A stretch of DNA of 46,763 nt from Desulfobacterales bacterium (GCA_023129535.1 JAGMBW010000162.1:1-46763), one strand, 5' to 3'; positions 17,142 through 25,032 are shown, counted from the stretch's first letter. A program made the numbers and translations. Notes: generated from the sequence alone by a model not told the origin.

Positions 17142-17495
17142 ATGTCAAGTTTCATGATTATAATCCATATCATCGTGGCCGTAGCCCTCGTATTGATTGT
17201 GCTTTTGCAGACCGGAAAAGGCGCGGATATGGGAGCAGCCTTTGGAGGGGGATCGAGCCAGACCATGTTCGGGGCCAGTGGCGCATCAACCTTCATGAGT
17301 AGACTGACAACGATTGCTGCCATCATCTTTATGCTCACATCCTTAGGGCTGGCCTATCTGTCGAGCCATCGGGGAACTAAATCGGTGATGTCCGAAATGC
17401 CTGCTCCAATGACTCAGCAAACAGAGCCGGCACGAGCGGAGGCCCCGGTTCAACCTGCGGCCAAGAAGGCCGATGTAGCAAAAGAAACACCTTGA
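17142..17495 (+). CDS. secG: Preprotein translocase subunit SecG
   Basis: 117 residues with two membrane segments (about 5-24 and 53-73) around the SecG-typical LLQTGKGADMGAAFGGGSSQTMFGASGASTF loop. A Pro/Ala/Glu-rich cytoplasmic tail follows. It assists SecYE protein export. The tpiA-secG adjacency is widespread in bacteria. Confidence 0.95.
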   Translation: MSSFMIIIHIIVAVALVLIVLLQTGKGADMGAAFGGGSSQTMFGASGASTFMSRLTTIAAIIFMLTSLGLAYLSSHRGTKSVMSEMPAPMTQQTEPARAEAPVQPAAKKADVAKETP

Positions 17496-17557
17496 CAAGC
17501 TGGGGAAAATAAACCCATTCAAGAATCTAACTAGGACTTTAGTCGAGTAGTCAAGTG

Positions 17558-17620
17558 GCCCGCCCTGGCGCTTCATCTTGTTATGGGCTATCAAGCCGAT
17601 AATCCAGGTCTGGGCCAGGG
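17558..17620 (+). repeat. 63-bp dispersed repeat, copy D
   Basis: Begins GCCCGCCCTGGCGCTTC and ends AATCCAGGTCTGGGCCAGGG. It is closest to copy B. Confidence 0.88.
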
Positions 17621-17657
17621 TCGAGTGGGAAAGTGGTCAATCGGTTAACGACTCGAC

Positions 17658-17721
17658 CCCTGGCCCAGACCTGGTTTGCACGGATTACAGCTTGATTCAG
17701 GCATGTCGCGCCAGGGCGGGC
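17658..17721 (-). repeat. 63-bp dispersed repeat, copy E
   Basis: Reverse orientation: the plus strand begins CCCCTGGCCCAGACCTGG and ends GTCGCGCCAGGGCGGGC. It pairs head to head with copy D. Confidence 0.88.
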
Positions 17722-17778
17722 ACTCAACGACTGGACTACTCGACCAATTGCGGAGCGAAGTGGAGCCAAGTTCATTAT

Positions 17779-17865
17779 GCCGAAGTGGTGGAAGCTGGTA
17801 GACACGCTGTCTTGAGGGGGCAGTGGGTTATGCCCGTGCGGGTTCAAATCCCGCCTTCGGCACCA
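17779..17865 (+). tRNA. tRNA-Leu, anticodon GAG
   Basis: Acceptor stem GCCGAAG/CTTCGGC with encoded CCA (17862 is the discriminator A; CCA ends at 17865). The anticodon stem CTGTC/GGCAG encloses loop TTGAGGG, giving anticodon GAG. A long variable arm (GGG/CCC stem) and T-arm GCGGGTTCAAATCCCGC confirm a class II leucine tRNA. It reads CUC and CUU codons. Confidence 0.97.
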
Positions 17866-17883
17866 TTTATAAGGTTTATTCCT

Positions 17884-18444
17884 TCAATAACCACCCCTGC
17901 CTCTTCCGCCACTTTTGCCCATGCGTTGTTTGCCCTTGCGCATAGCTTTGGCCCCGCCTTTAGCCCTGCCATTGCCTCTAATTCGCCCTTGCCTCTGGTT
18001 TAGCCCCCGTGGGTCTACTTCAGGCTTTACTTCTGTCTCAGGAGGAAGCTGAGTCACAACGACGCGGCGCAGTGTTTTATAGAGATAGGAGCACACGCCC
18101 AAGATCATTCGTGTACCTGCTTCAACTGCGGCTTCTGTTCTATCCTTTGCTTCAGCCTTTGCTTGAGTCTTATCATACTCCGGCTCAGCTTTTGCTGGGG
18201 GCGATCTTTTCTGTTGTGGCCCTACGACTTGTTTTGAGGATAAAAATGATTTCAACATCTCATAGGCCATGTTAACTTGTTTTAATTTTGCCTCGGCCTT
18301 TTGTTTGAGCCGACGGTTGTTAGAGAAGCGATCTGGGTGCCAAATATTGACTAAATCTTTGTAAGCTTGCTTTGCATCATCTGGCGAGGCGCCAGGGTCA
18401 AGCTCAAGTATTTCAAAACATCGCTGAATATCTATTTTACTCAT
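17884..18444 (-). CDS. J-domain protein with Gly/Arg-rich C-terminal tail
   Basis: 186 residues. An N-terminal J domain (about 4-62) contains the HPD motif at 36-38 (NIWHPDRF), so it should stimulate a DnaK ATPase. A charged Lys/Ala/Glu linker and a short hydrophobic patch (MILGVCSYLYKTL) follow. The last 35 residues are rich in Gly, Arg and Lys (GRIRGNGRAKGG, GGRGRGGY), resembling an RNA/DNA-binding tail. The start at 18444 is chosen over 18477 because the longer start lies within a hairpin. It lacks the zinc-finger and C-terminal domains of true DnaJ. The client is unknown. Confidence 0.85.
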   Translation of the reverse strand: MSKIDIQRCFEILELDPGASPDDAKQAYKDLVNIWHPDRFSNNRRLKQKAEAKLKQVNMAYEMLKSFLSSKQVVGPQQKRSPPAKAEPEYDKTQAKAEAKDRTEAAVEAGTRMILGVCSYLYKTLRRVVVTQLPPETEVKPEVDPRGLNQRQGRIRGNGRAKGGAKAMRKGKQRMGKSGGRGRGGY

Positions 18445-18467
18445 CGCTTGAATATCCTCAAATGCAC

Positions 18468-18501
18468 AAGACCCCACCTCTCTCTTAAGAAATGGGGCCT
18501 T
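18468..18501 (-). terminator. Hairpin after the HU/H1-like operon
   Basis: On the minus strand a stem AAGGCCCCA/TGGGGTCTT encloses a 16-nt loop, 16 nt past the stop of the H1-like gene. There is only a weak U-rich tail, so it may be a processing hairpin rather than a full terminator. Confidence 0.5.
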
Positions 18502-18516
18502 GGTATGTGGTTAGGA

Positions 18517-18882
18517 TTACCCTGCTACATAAATTCCTCTGGCAGCTCTCTTGATTTTCCCCTGCTTTGATGCCCTCATCAAAATATTCCTGATTTTCTT
18601 GTCTTCAAACCCTGTCTTTTTTTTCAGCGTGGGAACATCGCCGCCTTTTTTTGCCCGTTTGATGATATTGACGATCTGATCAGTGGCAGTCAACTCAGCA
18701 AGTTTCTTTATTGCGGGTCTCTTAGCAGCAGCCTTTCTTGTTGTTTTAGCCTTAGTTTTTCTTCTCCCGGCACCTTGAGCCTTTTCAAGTTTGTCAATGG
18801 CCTTCATAATTTTTTCCGTCTTCTTTGCGAGCGCCTTAAGTTCCTTGTATACCGCCCGGAGATCCTTTTTCAACTGTTTCAT
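18517..18882 (-). CDS. Histone-H1-like small basic protein
   Basis: 121 residues, very rich in Lys and Ala. An N-terminal coiled-coil-like helix (1-35) is followed by a basic KTKAKTTRKAAAKRP segment and a C-terminal domain (about 62-121: TATDQIVNIIKRAKKGGDVPTLKKKTG...) that looks like a small winged helix. The start codon directly follows the HU stop (TAAATG), with the ribosome site GGAGGAGG inside the HU gene, so the two are co-translated. A nucleoid or DNA-binding role is inferred from composition and from the HU partner; no enzymatic motif is seen. Confidence 0.8.
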   Translation of the reverse strand: MKQLKKDLRAVYKELKALAKKTEKIMKAIDKLEKAQGAGRRKTKAKTTRKAAAKRPAIKKLAELTATDQIVNIIKRAKKGGDVPTLKKKTGFEDKKIRNILMRASKQGKIKRAARGIYVAG

Positions 18883-19185
18883 TTACACCCTCCTCCTTTT
18901 TGGGGTTTGTTTGTAATCTACCCTGTCTTTTAGCTCCTTGCCGCATTTGAAAAAGGGGAGCTTTTTTGGTGGTACATGGGTGGGTTCTCCTGTTTTTGGG
19001 TTTCTGCCCGCATACGCCTTGTAGGCCTTGGCATAGATGCTACAAAAACCCCTCATTTCGACCCGGTCACCACTTGCGAGGGCATTTGACATATCATCAA
19101 AAAAAAGCTCAATCACCTCCTTGGCTTTGGTTCTTGAAAGGCCGGTCTCCTGTCTAAGAGCTTCTACAATCTCTGCCTTGTTCAT
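18883..19185 (-). CDS. HU/IHF-family DNA-binding protein
   Basis: 100 residues with the HU fold: N-terminal MNKAEIVEALRQETGLSRTKAKEVIE, the central RVEMRGFCSI, and the beta-arm with GRNPKTGE...PPKKLPFFKCGKEL. The tail is basic (TPKRRRV). A strong AGGAGGAG ribosome site precedes the ATG. It bends and compacts DNA and is the first gene of a two-gene operon with the H1-like protein. Confidence 0.95.
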   Translation of the reverse strand: MNKAEIVEALRQETGLSRTKAKEVIELFFDDMSNALASGDRVEMRGFCSIYAKAYKAYAGRNPKTGEPTHVPPKKLPFFKCGKELKDRVDYKQTPKRRRV

Positions 19186-19216
19186 ATGCTCCTCCTGAAA
19201 TATTTGTTAATATTGG

Positions 19217-19245
19217 CTAATAAAAGAATAATTGAGAATTGTCAA
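19217..19245 (-). promoter_or_regulatory. Promoter for the HU/H1-like operon
   Basis: On the minus strand -35 TTGACA (19240-19245) and -10 TATTAG (19217-19222) are separated by 17 bp in an AT-rich stretch, about 30 bp upstream of the HU start. Confidence 0.6.
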
Positions 19246-19466
19246 TAGATATTTACTGCTTATTCAGAAACTTAGTAACTCAATCAACTCGGGTTGGTGT
19301 CATTGCGAGCCTCCGGCCCGGAGGGCATACAAGCCCCAGCGTTGCTTGTTTCTCCCGTGCTTGACAGTTTTTAATTGATTTTGTATTTAAACGTAGCTTA
19401 AGTTCACATTCGCGTACTTTAACTCTGAATCTTGGGGCTGCCACAAGGCTGAAGGGGGAGGAATCC

Positions 19467-20453
19467 GTGCCTGCAAATCTACCCCCGGAGTATTTCGAGG
19501 TTGAAAAGCGATATCGCGAGGCCAAGGCCCCAGCGGAAAGAATTGAGGCCTTGGAGCAGATGCTTGCCGTCATCCCCAAGCACAAGGGGACGGACAAGCT
19601 CAGGGCAGATCTTAGACGTCGCGTCTCCAAGTTGAAGTCTAAGCAACAAGCAAAAAAGGCAACAAGTAGGGGAGATGTAGGATACAGGATCGACCGGGAA
19701 GGGGCTGGGCAGATTGTGCTTATCGGTGCTCCCAACGTAGGCAAATCCGCTTTAGTGGCGGCGCTTACCAATGCTGCTCCCGAAGTGTCTAATTTTCCCT
19801 ATACCACCCGGATACCGACCCCTGGTATGATGCGCTTTGAAGACATCCAGATTCAACTGATTGACACGCCACCAATTATCCGTGAGGATGTGGAGCCGTG
19901 GTTTCTCGACATGGTTCGCAGGGCCGATGTGGTTCTGTTGGTTGTGGATGTTACCGCAGACCCGGTTCAAGAACTCGAAGACACGGTCGTCCTGCTTGAA
20001 GAGAAACGCATTGCACCCTTGCGCTTGGCTCAGTTGTATGAAGGAAGGCAGGGTTGGACTTTCAGGCCTGCGCTGGTGGTGGCAAACAAGAACGACAACG
20101 CCTCTGCCCAAGAAAACTTTCAGATCTTCAAAGACCTGTTGGAAGATGACTGGTCAATGGTGGCGGTTTCCGCAACCACAGGGCGTAACCTCGCAGTACT
20201 GAAACAAATGCTGTTTGAACGGCTTCAGATCATCCGGGTCTATACCAAGGTGAGAGGTAAGGCTCTGGAGCGCAACGCTCCGTTTGTGCTCAAAAAAGGG
20301 GCTACAGTGGAAGATCTTGCTGGCAAGATCCACAAGGATTTCGTAGACAAGTTCCGATTTGCCAAGGTATGGGGCAATGAGGTTTATGACGGGCAAATGA
20401 TCCAGAGGGACTACGTGCTCAAGGATGGAGACATAGTCGAGTTGCACGTGTGA
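19467..20453 (+). CDS. OBG/DRG-type GTPase with C-terminal TGS domain
   Basis: 328 residues. A helical N-terminal region (1-75) precedes a GTPase domain with G1 GAPNVGKS, G3 DTPP (in LIDTPPI, the usual Gly replaced by Pro), G4 NKND and SATTG. A C-terminal TGS domain (about 255-328) ends in YVLKDGDIVELHV. It most resembles the DRG branch known from archaea and eukaryotes but also present in some deltaproteobacteria, and is probably ribosome- or RNA-associated. The start is GTG at 19467, preceded by GGGGGAGG. Confidence 0.87.
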   Translation: MPANLPPEYFEVEKRYREAKAPAERIEALEQMLAVIPKHKGTDKLRADLRRRVSKLKSKQQAKKATSRGDVGYRIDREGAGQIVLIGAPNVGKSALVAALTNAAPEVSNFPYTTRIPTPGMMRFEDIQIQLIDTPPIIREDVEPWFLDMVRRADVVLLVVDVTADPVQELEDTVVLLEEKRIAPLRLAQLYEGRQGWTFRPALVVANKNDNASAQENFQIFKDLLEDDWSMVAVSATTGRNLAVLKQMLFERLQIIRVYTKVRGKALERNAPFVLKKGATVEDLAGKIHKDFVDKFRFAKVWGNEVYDGQMIQRDYVLKDGDIVELHV

Positions 20454-20455
20454 CA

Positions 20456-20528
20456 ATTCTTGATTGTTGATTGTCGATTGATGATTGTCGATTGACGATT
20501 GGCGATTGATGATTGTAGATTTTCATGA
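20456..20528 (+). repeat. 7-bp array, left arm flanking the S23-like gene
   Basis: About ten units of the form ATTGNNG (ATTGTTG, ATTGTCG, ATTGATG, ATTGACG, ATTGGCG and so on), starting right after the GTPase stop codon. It is the reverse complement in type of the array at 20895-20931. Confidence 0.9.
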
Positions 20529-20545
20529 TTTTTGGAGGGTAAGAA

Positions 20546-21787
20546 TTGGATGCTGAGAAATTGAAGCAGAGAACAAAAGGATTCGCACATAGATGCGTCA
20601 AGCTGGCTATTGCACTGCCAAGGACCGCATTGGGAAATCACACAAAACAACAGCTAATACGATGTGCGACATCTGTCGCAGCAAATTATCGGGCCGCTCT
20701 TTTGGCTCAAACAAAGGCGGTCTTTATTTCAAAAATAAGTATCGTTATAGAAGAAGCAGATGAATCTGAGTTTTGGCTGGAATTTATTATGGATGAAAAA
20801 GTAATGGAAAGGAAGAGGCTTTTACCTCTTTTGAACGAAGCCCATGAACTATCATCAATTTTCATCACAACAAGAAAGACAGCACAGAGAAAAAAATCAA
20901 TCAACAATCAACAATCAACAATCATCAATCGGAAAAAGACCGATTTTCCCGTGATCCCTCCAGAGAGAGAGGACGACCTTCATAACCTGGATTTTGCCGA
21001 TTCCGCGGACCTGGTGCTATTTATGGCAGGCAACCAATTCATGGTCATGCACGAACTGATTCGTGTGTTTCAAGAAGAACACCCCGACGTAAAGAGAATC
21101 TTCTATGAAACACTTCCACCCGGCCTGGAACTAAAACAGATCCTGGCGGGTGGCGCTCTTTTTCGGGATAGGGTTATAGACGTGGTTCCCGATATCTACG
21201 CATCTGTCACTGAGAAGGCCATGGAGCGCCTTGAAAAGGATGGGATCATTACAAAGGGGGACTATTTTCTCTATCTTCATAACCGTGTTGTGTTGATGGT
21301 GCCAGAAGGCAACCCTGCACAGATTGTCTCTGTTGAAGATTTGCGGCGAGATGAAGTACGCGTCTCACAGCCGAATCCTCAATATGAAGACATTGCCTAT
21401 TATATTATCGACATGTATAGGGAGGCAGGTGGGGAGGACCTTGTGCATCGCATTATGGAGGAAAAAAGGGCCGAAGGGACAACCTTCCTGACGGTTGTAC
21501 ACCACAGGGAGACGCCACTGAGCATCGTAAAGAAGACGGTCGATGTGGGGCCGGTCTGGGCCACGGAGGTTATACATGCGCGGCAAAGCAATCTTTCGGT
21601 GGATATGGTTGAACCCGGAGAGGATCTGGATCAGAGGGACAGGATAAACTACTATATTTGCAGATTAAAGAATGCTCCCCATCCTGAAAACGCCGAAAAG
21701 TTCCTTGACTTCATAAGATCACCCCGCTCTCAGGGGATCTATGAAGCTCACGGCTTTGTGCCTCATTTTGAGAGTTCTGCCGAATAA
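20546..21787 (+). CDS. Chimeric ORF: S23/four-helix-bundle protein fused to a substrate-binding protein
   Basis: 413 residues made of two unrelated parts. Residues 1-116 are a complete S23/four-helix-bundle protein (LIRCATSVAANYRAALLAQTKAVFISKISI, EADESEFWLEF, NEAHELSSIFITTRKTA), the family found in 23S rRNA intervening sequences and related to Avd of diversity-generating retroelements. Residues 117-129 (KSINNQQSTIIN) are encoded by a 7-bp array. Residues from about 136 on form a ModA-like periplasmic-binding-protein fold (DLVLFMAGNQF..., GVVP-like VVPDIYASV, C-terminal FLDFIRSPRSQGIYEAHGF) without a signal peptide. The start is TTG at 20546 with GGAGGG 6 nt upstream. A GTG at 20951 could be the original start of the binding-protein gene. 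No transporter genes adjoin. The fusion is read directly; its cause is inferred. Confidence 0.8.
   Translation: MDAEKLKQRTKGFAHRCVKLAIALPRTALGNHTKQQLIRCATSVAANYRAALLAQTKAVFISKISIVIEEADESEFWLEFIMDEKVMERKRLLPLLNEAHELSSIFITTRKTAQRKKSINNQQSTIINRKKTDFPVIPPEREDDLHNLDFADSADLVLFMAGNQFMVMHELIRVFQEEHPDVKRIFYETLPPGLELKQILAGGALFRDRVIDVVPDIYASVTEKAMERLEKDGIITKGDYFLYLHNRVVLMVPEGNPAQIVSVEDLRRDEVRVSQPNPQYEDIAYYIIDMYREAGGEDLVHRIMEEKRAEGTTFLTVVHHRETPLSIVKKTVDVGPVWATEVIHARQSNLSVDMVEPGEDLDQRDRINYYICRLKNAPHPENAEKFLDFIRSPRSQGIYEAHGFVPHFESSAE
20895..20931 (+). repeat. 7-bp array, right arm, inside the chimeric ORF
   Basis: Units AATCAAT, CAACAAT x3, CATCAAT: the reverse complement of ATTGTTG/ATTGATG units of the left arm (20456-20528). 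The two arms and the S23 gene between them span about 475 bp. Confidence 0.9.
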
Positions 21788-21867
21788 TTCAACATAGTCA
21801 AAACGTCTTTGCAAATGGATGTCCCCACTCCTTTACATGAATCTGGCCAATTGGGCTCATGCCGAAC

Positions 21868-23139
21868 TCATCGCCTAAACCTTTTAAAAAAGAAGATGGT
21901 GTCACGCAGGCCACCTTTCATCTCCTGCCACTTGGGCGATGTCTCGGGGTCCTGGCCAACCCTGTGCGTGTACTCAAGGAAAAAGACCAGGAAGATTCCC
22001 ACAAAAAGGCCCACCACCGCCCCCAGCATGATATTCAGCTTGAGCCTTGGTTTGATAGGCATTTCAGGAGGCTTGGCCCAGTCAAGCACATTGATTGTGG
22101 GCATGTCTCTGGCCTCATCCAGCCTGGCCTGTTCAAGCTGGGTGGTGAGCATGGTGACCACCCCGGTCTTGGCCTTGACCTTCAGCAAGAGCCTGCTCTC
22201 ATCAAAATTTAAGGCCGGGATCTGCGTAAGCGGAATATAGAACTCTACCTTGCCCTTTTCACGCTCAACTACCACCCTCGGCACGTCAGAGTAGGTGAGC
22301 CGGTTGATGTTCTTCTGAATCGCCTCCATCTGGGCCTTCAACTGCTCAATCTCTATGTGTGGGCCCCTGTAAAAGCTTTCCTTGGCTGCTTTTTCTACTT
22401 CAAGGGCCACCCGCTGGGCTTCAAGCTCTGACAAGACCTTCAGGGTGGCCTCAGCCTGCTTAGATATGGAGATCGCCTTGTTTTCTTCCTGGAATCTACG
22501 CAGATCCTGTTGCGCTTGTTCCAGCTCCCTATTTGCAGCGCTCAAACGCTCTTCAATATATTTTCGCAAACGCTGTGCCGAGGTGACCGTGTTTGTGCGG
22601 TTATATTTGTCCAGCTCCACGATATATGTATTGGCTAAGTCACCAGCTAAGATAGGGTCATGGGACTGGATACTCACAGATAGCGTTGGTTCTTTTCTCC
22701 CTTTTGTAATCTTAGCGGCCACGGCAAACCCTTCGACGGCCTTTTTTTCGCCGTCTCTACCAATGCCCATCATGGAAAAATAATTGTAGCGCCTTAAAAC
22801 CCCTCGAGCCAACTCTCTGCTCTTAAGCACACTTTCAAAGACCGCGGACGGGGTTGCCGTGCTGCCTCCTAACCCCGAGATACCGAATTGCTGGAGAAAG
22901 GCAGCCTTTAGTTCCGAGCCTGAACCGCTTTCTTTAGCCTCAGGGAGGATGACTGCGGTGGCCTCATAGATCTTGGGCATTCGGAGGGTCACAACGCCTA
23001 CAGTTGCCACCACGACAAAACAAAACAGGGTCAGGAAGGTTCGACGTTTGTAAATAGGGTAAACAAGATCGATTAGGTTGATTTCGTCATCCACCTGGTC
23101 GAGCTGATTTGTTGGGCTTGTTTCGTTCTTTTGGTTCAA
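21868..23139 (-). CDS. Wzz/GNVR-type polysaccharide chain-length determinant
   Basis: 423 residues with the polysaccharide co-polymerase layout. An N-terminal cytoplasmic segment precedes TM1 (about 35-55), then comes a large periplasmic alpha-helical coiled region (about 190-290), the proline-rich NVLDWAKPPEMPIKPR motif before TM2 (about 372-392), and a short basic tail. No tyrosine-kinase domain is fused. It regulates the length of an O-antigen or exopolysaccharide. It is the last of three minus-strand genes with two lipoproteins, and sits opposite the SLBB and YjbH-like genes, consistent with an envelope polysaccharide locus. Confidence 0.9.
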   Translation of the reverse strand: MNQKNETSPTNQLDQVDDEINLIDLVYPIYKRRTFLTLFCFVVVATVGVVTLRMPKIYEATAVILPEAKESGSGSELKAAFLQQFGISGLGGSTATPSAVFESVLKSRELARGVLRRYNYFSMMGIGRDGEKKAVEGFAVAAKITKGRKEPTLSVSIQSHDPILAGDLANTYIVELDKYNRTNTVTSAQRLRKYIEERLSAANRELEQAQQDLRRFQEENKAISISKQAEATLKVLSELEAQRVALEVEKAAKESFYRGPHIEIEQLKAQMEAIQKNINRLTYSDVPRVVVEREKGKVEFYIPLTQIPALNFDESRLLLKVKAKTGVVTMLTTQLEQARLDEARDMPTINVLDWAKPPEMPIKPRLKLNIMLGAVVGLFVGIFLVFFLEYTHRVGQDPETSPKWQEMKGGLRDTIFFFKRFRR

Positions 23140-23338
23140 TGACGTGCCTCTTATTCCATTTCGGATTTTAGATCTCTGCCCGCCCTGGCGCTCGGTCGGG
23201 TATAAAACCCGACCCTACGTAAGAGAACTTCGTTTTACCTCTGGCTGTTAGCTATTAGCTGTTAGCTAAAGTTGGGCCAAAGGCCCTTATGCCACTCTTG
23301 CACCCCTATACACTTTAGCTCATTTTAGGCACTTTAGC
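23140..23338. repeat. Spacer with mixed repeats between Wzz and the propeller lipoprotein
   Basis: Holds a left-end fragment of the 63-bp repeat (TGCCCGCCCTGGCGC, 23176-23190), a hairpin GTCGGGT/ACCCGAC (23193-23212), 7-bp units TAGCTGT/TAGCTAT, a GGGCCAAAGGCCC palindrome and 11-bp units CACTTTAGCTC (about 23312-23350). No gene is seen. Confidence 0.65.
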
Positions 23339-24460
23339 TCACTTTAGCTCACTTTCAATGAGGATGCTGGTGATGGCCGTGCGTGGCAGGCCATAACTCT
23401 TGCTGGCCCAGACGGCCTCGTCCACATCCATGCTCATGAAGACCCCTTTGGAGCCAGCAGCATAGACCACATCCATGCCATCAGCTATGTGTGCTATCTC
23501 AATATCGAACACTCTCAGCCCATTCGGAAGACCCCCTGTCGTCTTTGACCAATCCTGTCCACTATTGGTTGATCTATACACACCATCTGATGTGCCAAGA
23601 TAGATCCTTTCAGGCCGTCTGAGGTTGACGGCAATCGTATAGATCAGGGCCCCATCAGGAAGCCCCTTGTGCCATCCCGTCCACGTGAGCCCCGCATCCA
23701 GGCTCCTATAAAGACACGGGATATCCTCAAAACGCCCTCTTTTCCCCTCGTATGCCCCTGAGCCTGCAAACACGGTTTTCCCCTCTGGATCAGCCGCCAT
23801 GGAGAGAATGTTCTTGTTCTTGATCCCTCTTGAGGCAGGCACCCATTGCTTTGAGGATTCTCCCCACTTGAACAGACCTTTCACAGTGCCGGCATACAGG
23901 ACCTTGCCAGAGGCAAAAAGCACATTTACGTCACGAAAGGTGAGGCCCTCATTCCATGGTTGCCAGGCCCCAAGTGCACCCGGAGCCTTGGAGACACCAC
24001 CTCCGTTCATCCCCACCAGCACCTCTGCCCTGGCTTTCAGATCGGACGCGGTACCTCGAAAGGCAACAGATCTCACGTTTTTATCCTTGAATCGCCCCAC
24101 CCTCTCCAGGTGACCTGTTTGCAGGTCCAATGTAAAGAGACCGCCCCCCGTGGTTGTAACGTAGAGTACATCCCTGTCATGCAAGCCCTGGTACAGCCGT
24201 TTGTAATAGGCATAGATCGCCTTTTGGTCCGCGTCTATCGCAAACCAACTGGTCCCGCCGTTGTCACTCTTGTAAATCCCCTTGCCATATGAGGCTGCAT
24301 AGCAGGTGATATTATAGTCCTTTGGTGCGGAAAGCTCCTTGTTGCAGCCTGCCGCAAAAGTCAAAAGCATCAGGGCCAACAAATAAACAGGGCCTGCTCG
24401 CTTGCCACCATAGGATTGCGGATTGCGGATTGCGGATTGCGGATTTAGGTTATGTATCAT
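23339..24460 (-). CDS. Beta-propeller lipoprotein (BNR/YCF48-like repeats)
   Basis: 373 residues. A lipoprotein signal peptide (YLLALMLLTFAAGC, lipobox AAGC) leads to repeated propeller blades with Asp-box-like turns: KSDNGGTSWF, YRSLDAGLTW, YRSTNSGQDW. Such proteins act as extracytoplasmic assembly or binding factors; no catalytic residues are recognisable. The start at 24460 gives MIHNLNPQSAIRNPQS before the hydrophobic core, and those residues are encoded by a 7-bp array, so the n-region is repeat-derived. Co-oriented with wzz downstream and the small lipoprotein upstream. Confidence 0.8.
   Translation of the reverse strand: MIHNLNPQSAIRNPQSYGGKRAGPVYLLALMLLTFAAGCNKELSAPKDYNITCYAASYGKGIYKSDNGGTSWFAIDADQKAIYAYYKRLYQGLHDRDVLYVTTTGGGLFTLDLQTGHLERVGRFKDKNVRSVAFRGTASDLKARAEVLVGMNGGGVSKAPGALGAWQPWNEGLTFRDVNVLFASGKVLYAGTVKGLFKWGESSKQWVPASRGIKNKNILSMAADPEGKTVFAGSGAYEGKRGRFEDIPCLYRSLDAGLTWTGWHKGLPDGALIYTIAVNLRRPERIYLGTSDGVYRSTNSGQDWSKTTGGLPNGLRVFDIEIAHIADGMDVVYAAGSKGVFMSMDVDEAVWASKSYGLPRTAITSILIESELK
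24413..24447. repeat. 7-bp array in the lipoprotein signal-peptide region
   Basis: Four identical GGATTGC units followed by GGATTTA. It is the same unit as in pyrC (2804-2845). Confidence 0.9.
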
Positions 24461-24519
24461 TTGACGATTCTTTATTGAAGATTGAGTCAACAACTTTTCA
24501 AGTTTTAAGTTTCAACTAT

Positions 24520-25032
24520 TCAGCCTGGAGGCTGGCTTTTGCCTTTCTTAAAGACTATCTTGATTCCGTTCTTCTGACAAAGTGCGGAGAATTCTTTTTG
24601 CCACCGCTCCCCCTTTTGCCGGCCTTCGGTAATATACCTGTTTGCAAGTTGAGCTAAGCTGGGATCTTTTTTCTCTATGGCTGACAACAAAATGCCAAAG
24701 CCTGTTTGAAACGAGCGTGCACTTTGAACATAGATATGGTGTAACCGTCTTAGATTATCGTTTGAAGTATGAATCTGTTGTAACAGGTTGACAAACCTTG
24801 AATAGGTCGGTATCACCCTGTCCTTGAGGGCCTCATAAAGGGCCTGATCACCGGTATAGTTTTTTCCAGTTACGCTCGTATACCATTTCAGGGTGCTTTC
24901 TTCAAGTTCATAAATTCGAAGAATATCATTGTTGAGGTAGTTGATGACTTGCTTCCGACCTTCATGATCTCTACAACCCAGGATCAAGAGAAACAGAACC
25001 ACACATGTTACAAAAAATGCTATTCTTTTCAT
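24520..25032 (-). CDS. Small helical lipoprotein of unknown function
   Basis: 170 residues. The signal peptide MKRIAFFVTCVVLFLLILGC has a clear lipobox (LILGC). The mature part is predicted all-helical with many charged residues and no known motif. The start at 25032 is preferred over 25053 because it gives a compact signal peptide. It is encoded upstream of the propeller lipoprotein and Wzz on the same strand, so it probably belongs to the same envelope operon. Confidence 0.75.
   Translation of the reverse strand: MKRIAFFVTCVVLFLLILGCRDHEGRKQVINYLNNDILRIYELEESTLKWYTSVTGKNYTGDQALYEALKDRVIPTYSRFVNLLQQIHTSNDNLRRLHHIYVQSARSFQTGFGILLSAIEKKDPSLAQLANRYITEGRQKGERWQKEFSALCQKNGIKIVFKKGKSQPPG

Larger units (their letters stand above)
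17540..17746. repeat. Nested palindromic module: GTCGAGTAGTC arms around two opposed 63-bp repeats
   Basis: The outer arms 17540-17558 and 17728-17746 are near reverse complements (GTCGAGTAGTC core). Inside lie copy D (plus) and copy E (minus) of the 63-bp repeat. They surround a centre containing GTCGAGTGGGAAAGTGG and GACTCGAC. The module ends 32 bp before the tRNA-Leu gene. Confidence 0.85.

Noticed and set aside
20546-20900. 23S rRNA intervening sequence
   Set aside because: The S23-like gene is flanked by protein genes, with no 23S rRNA sequence in the window.
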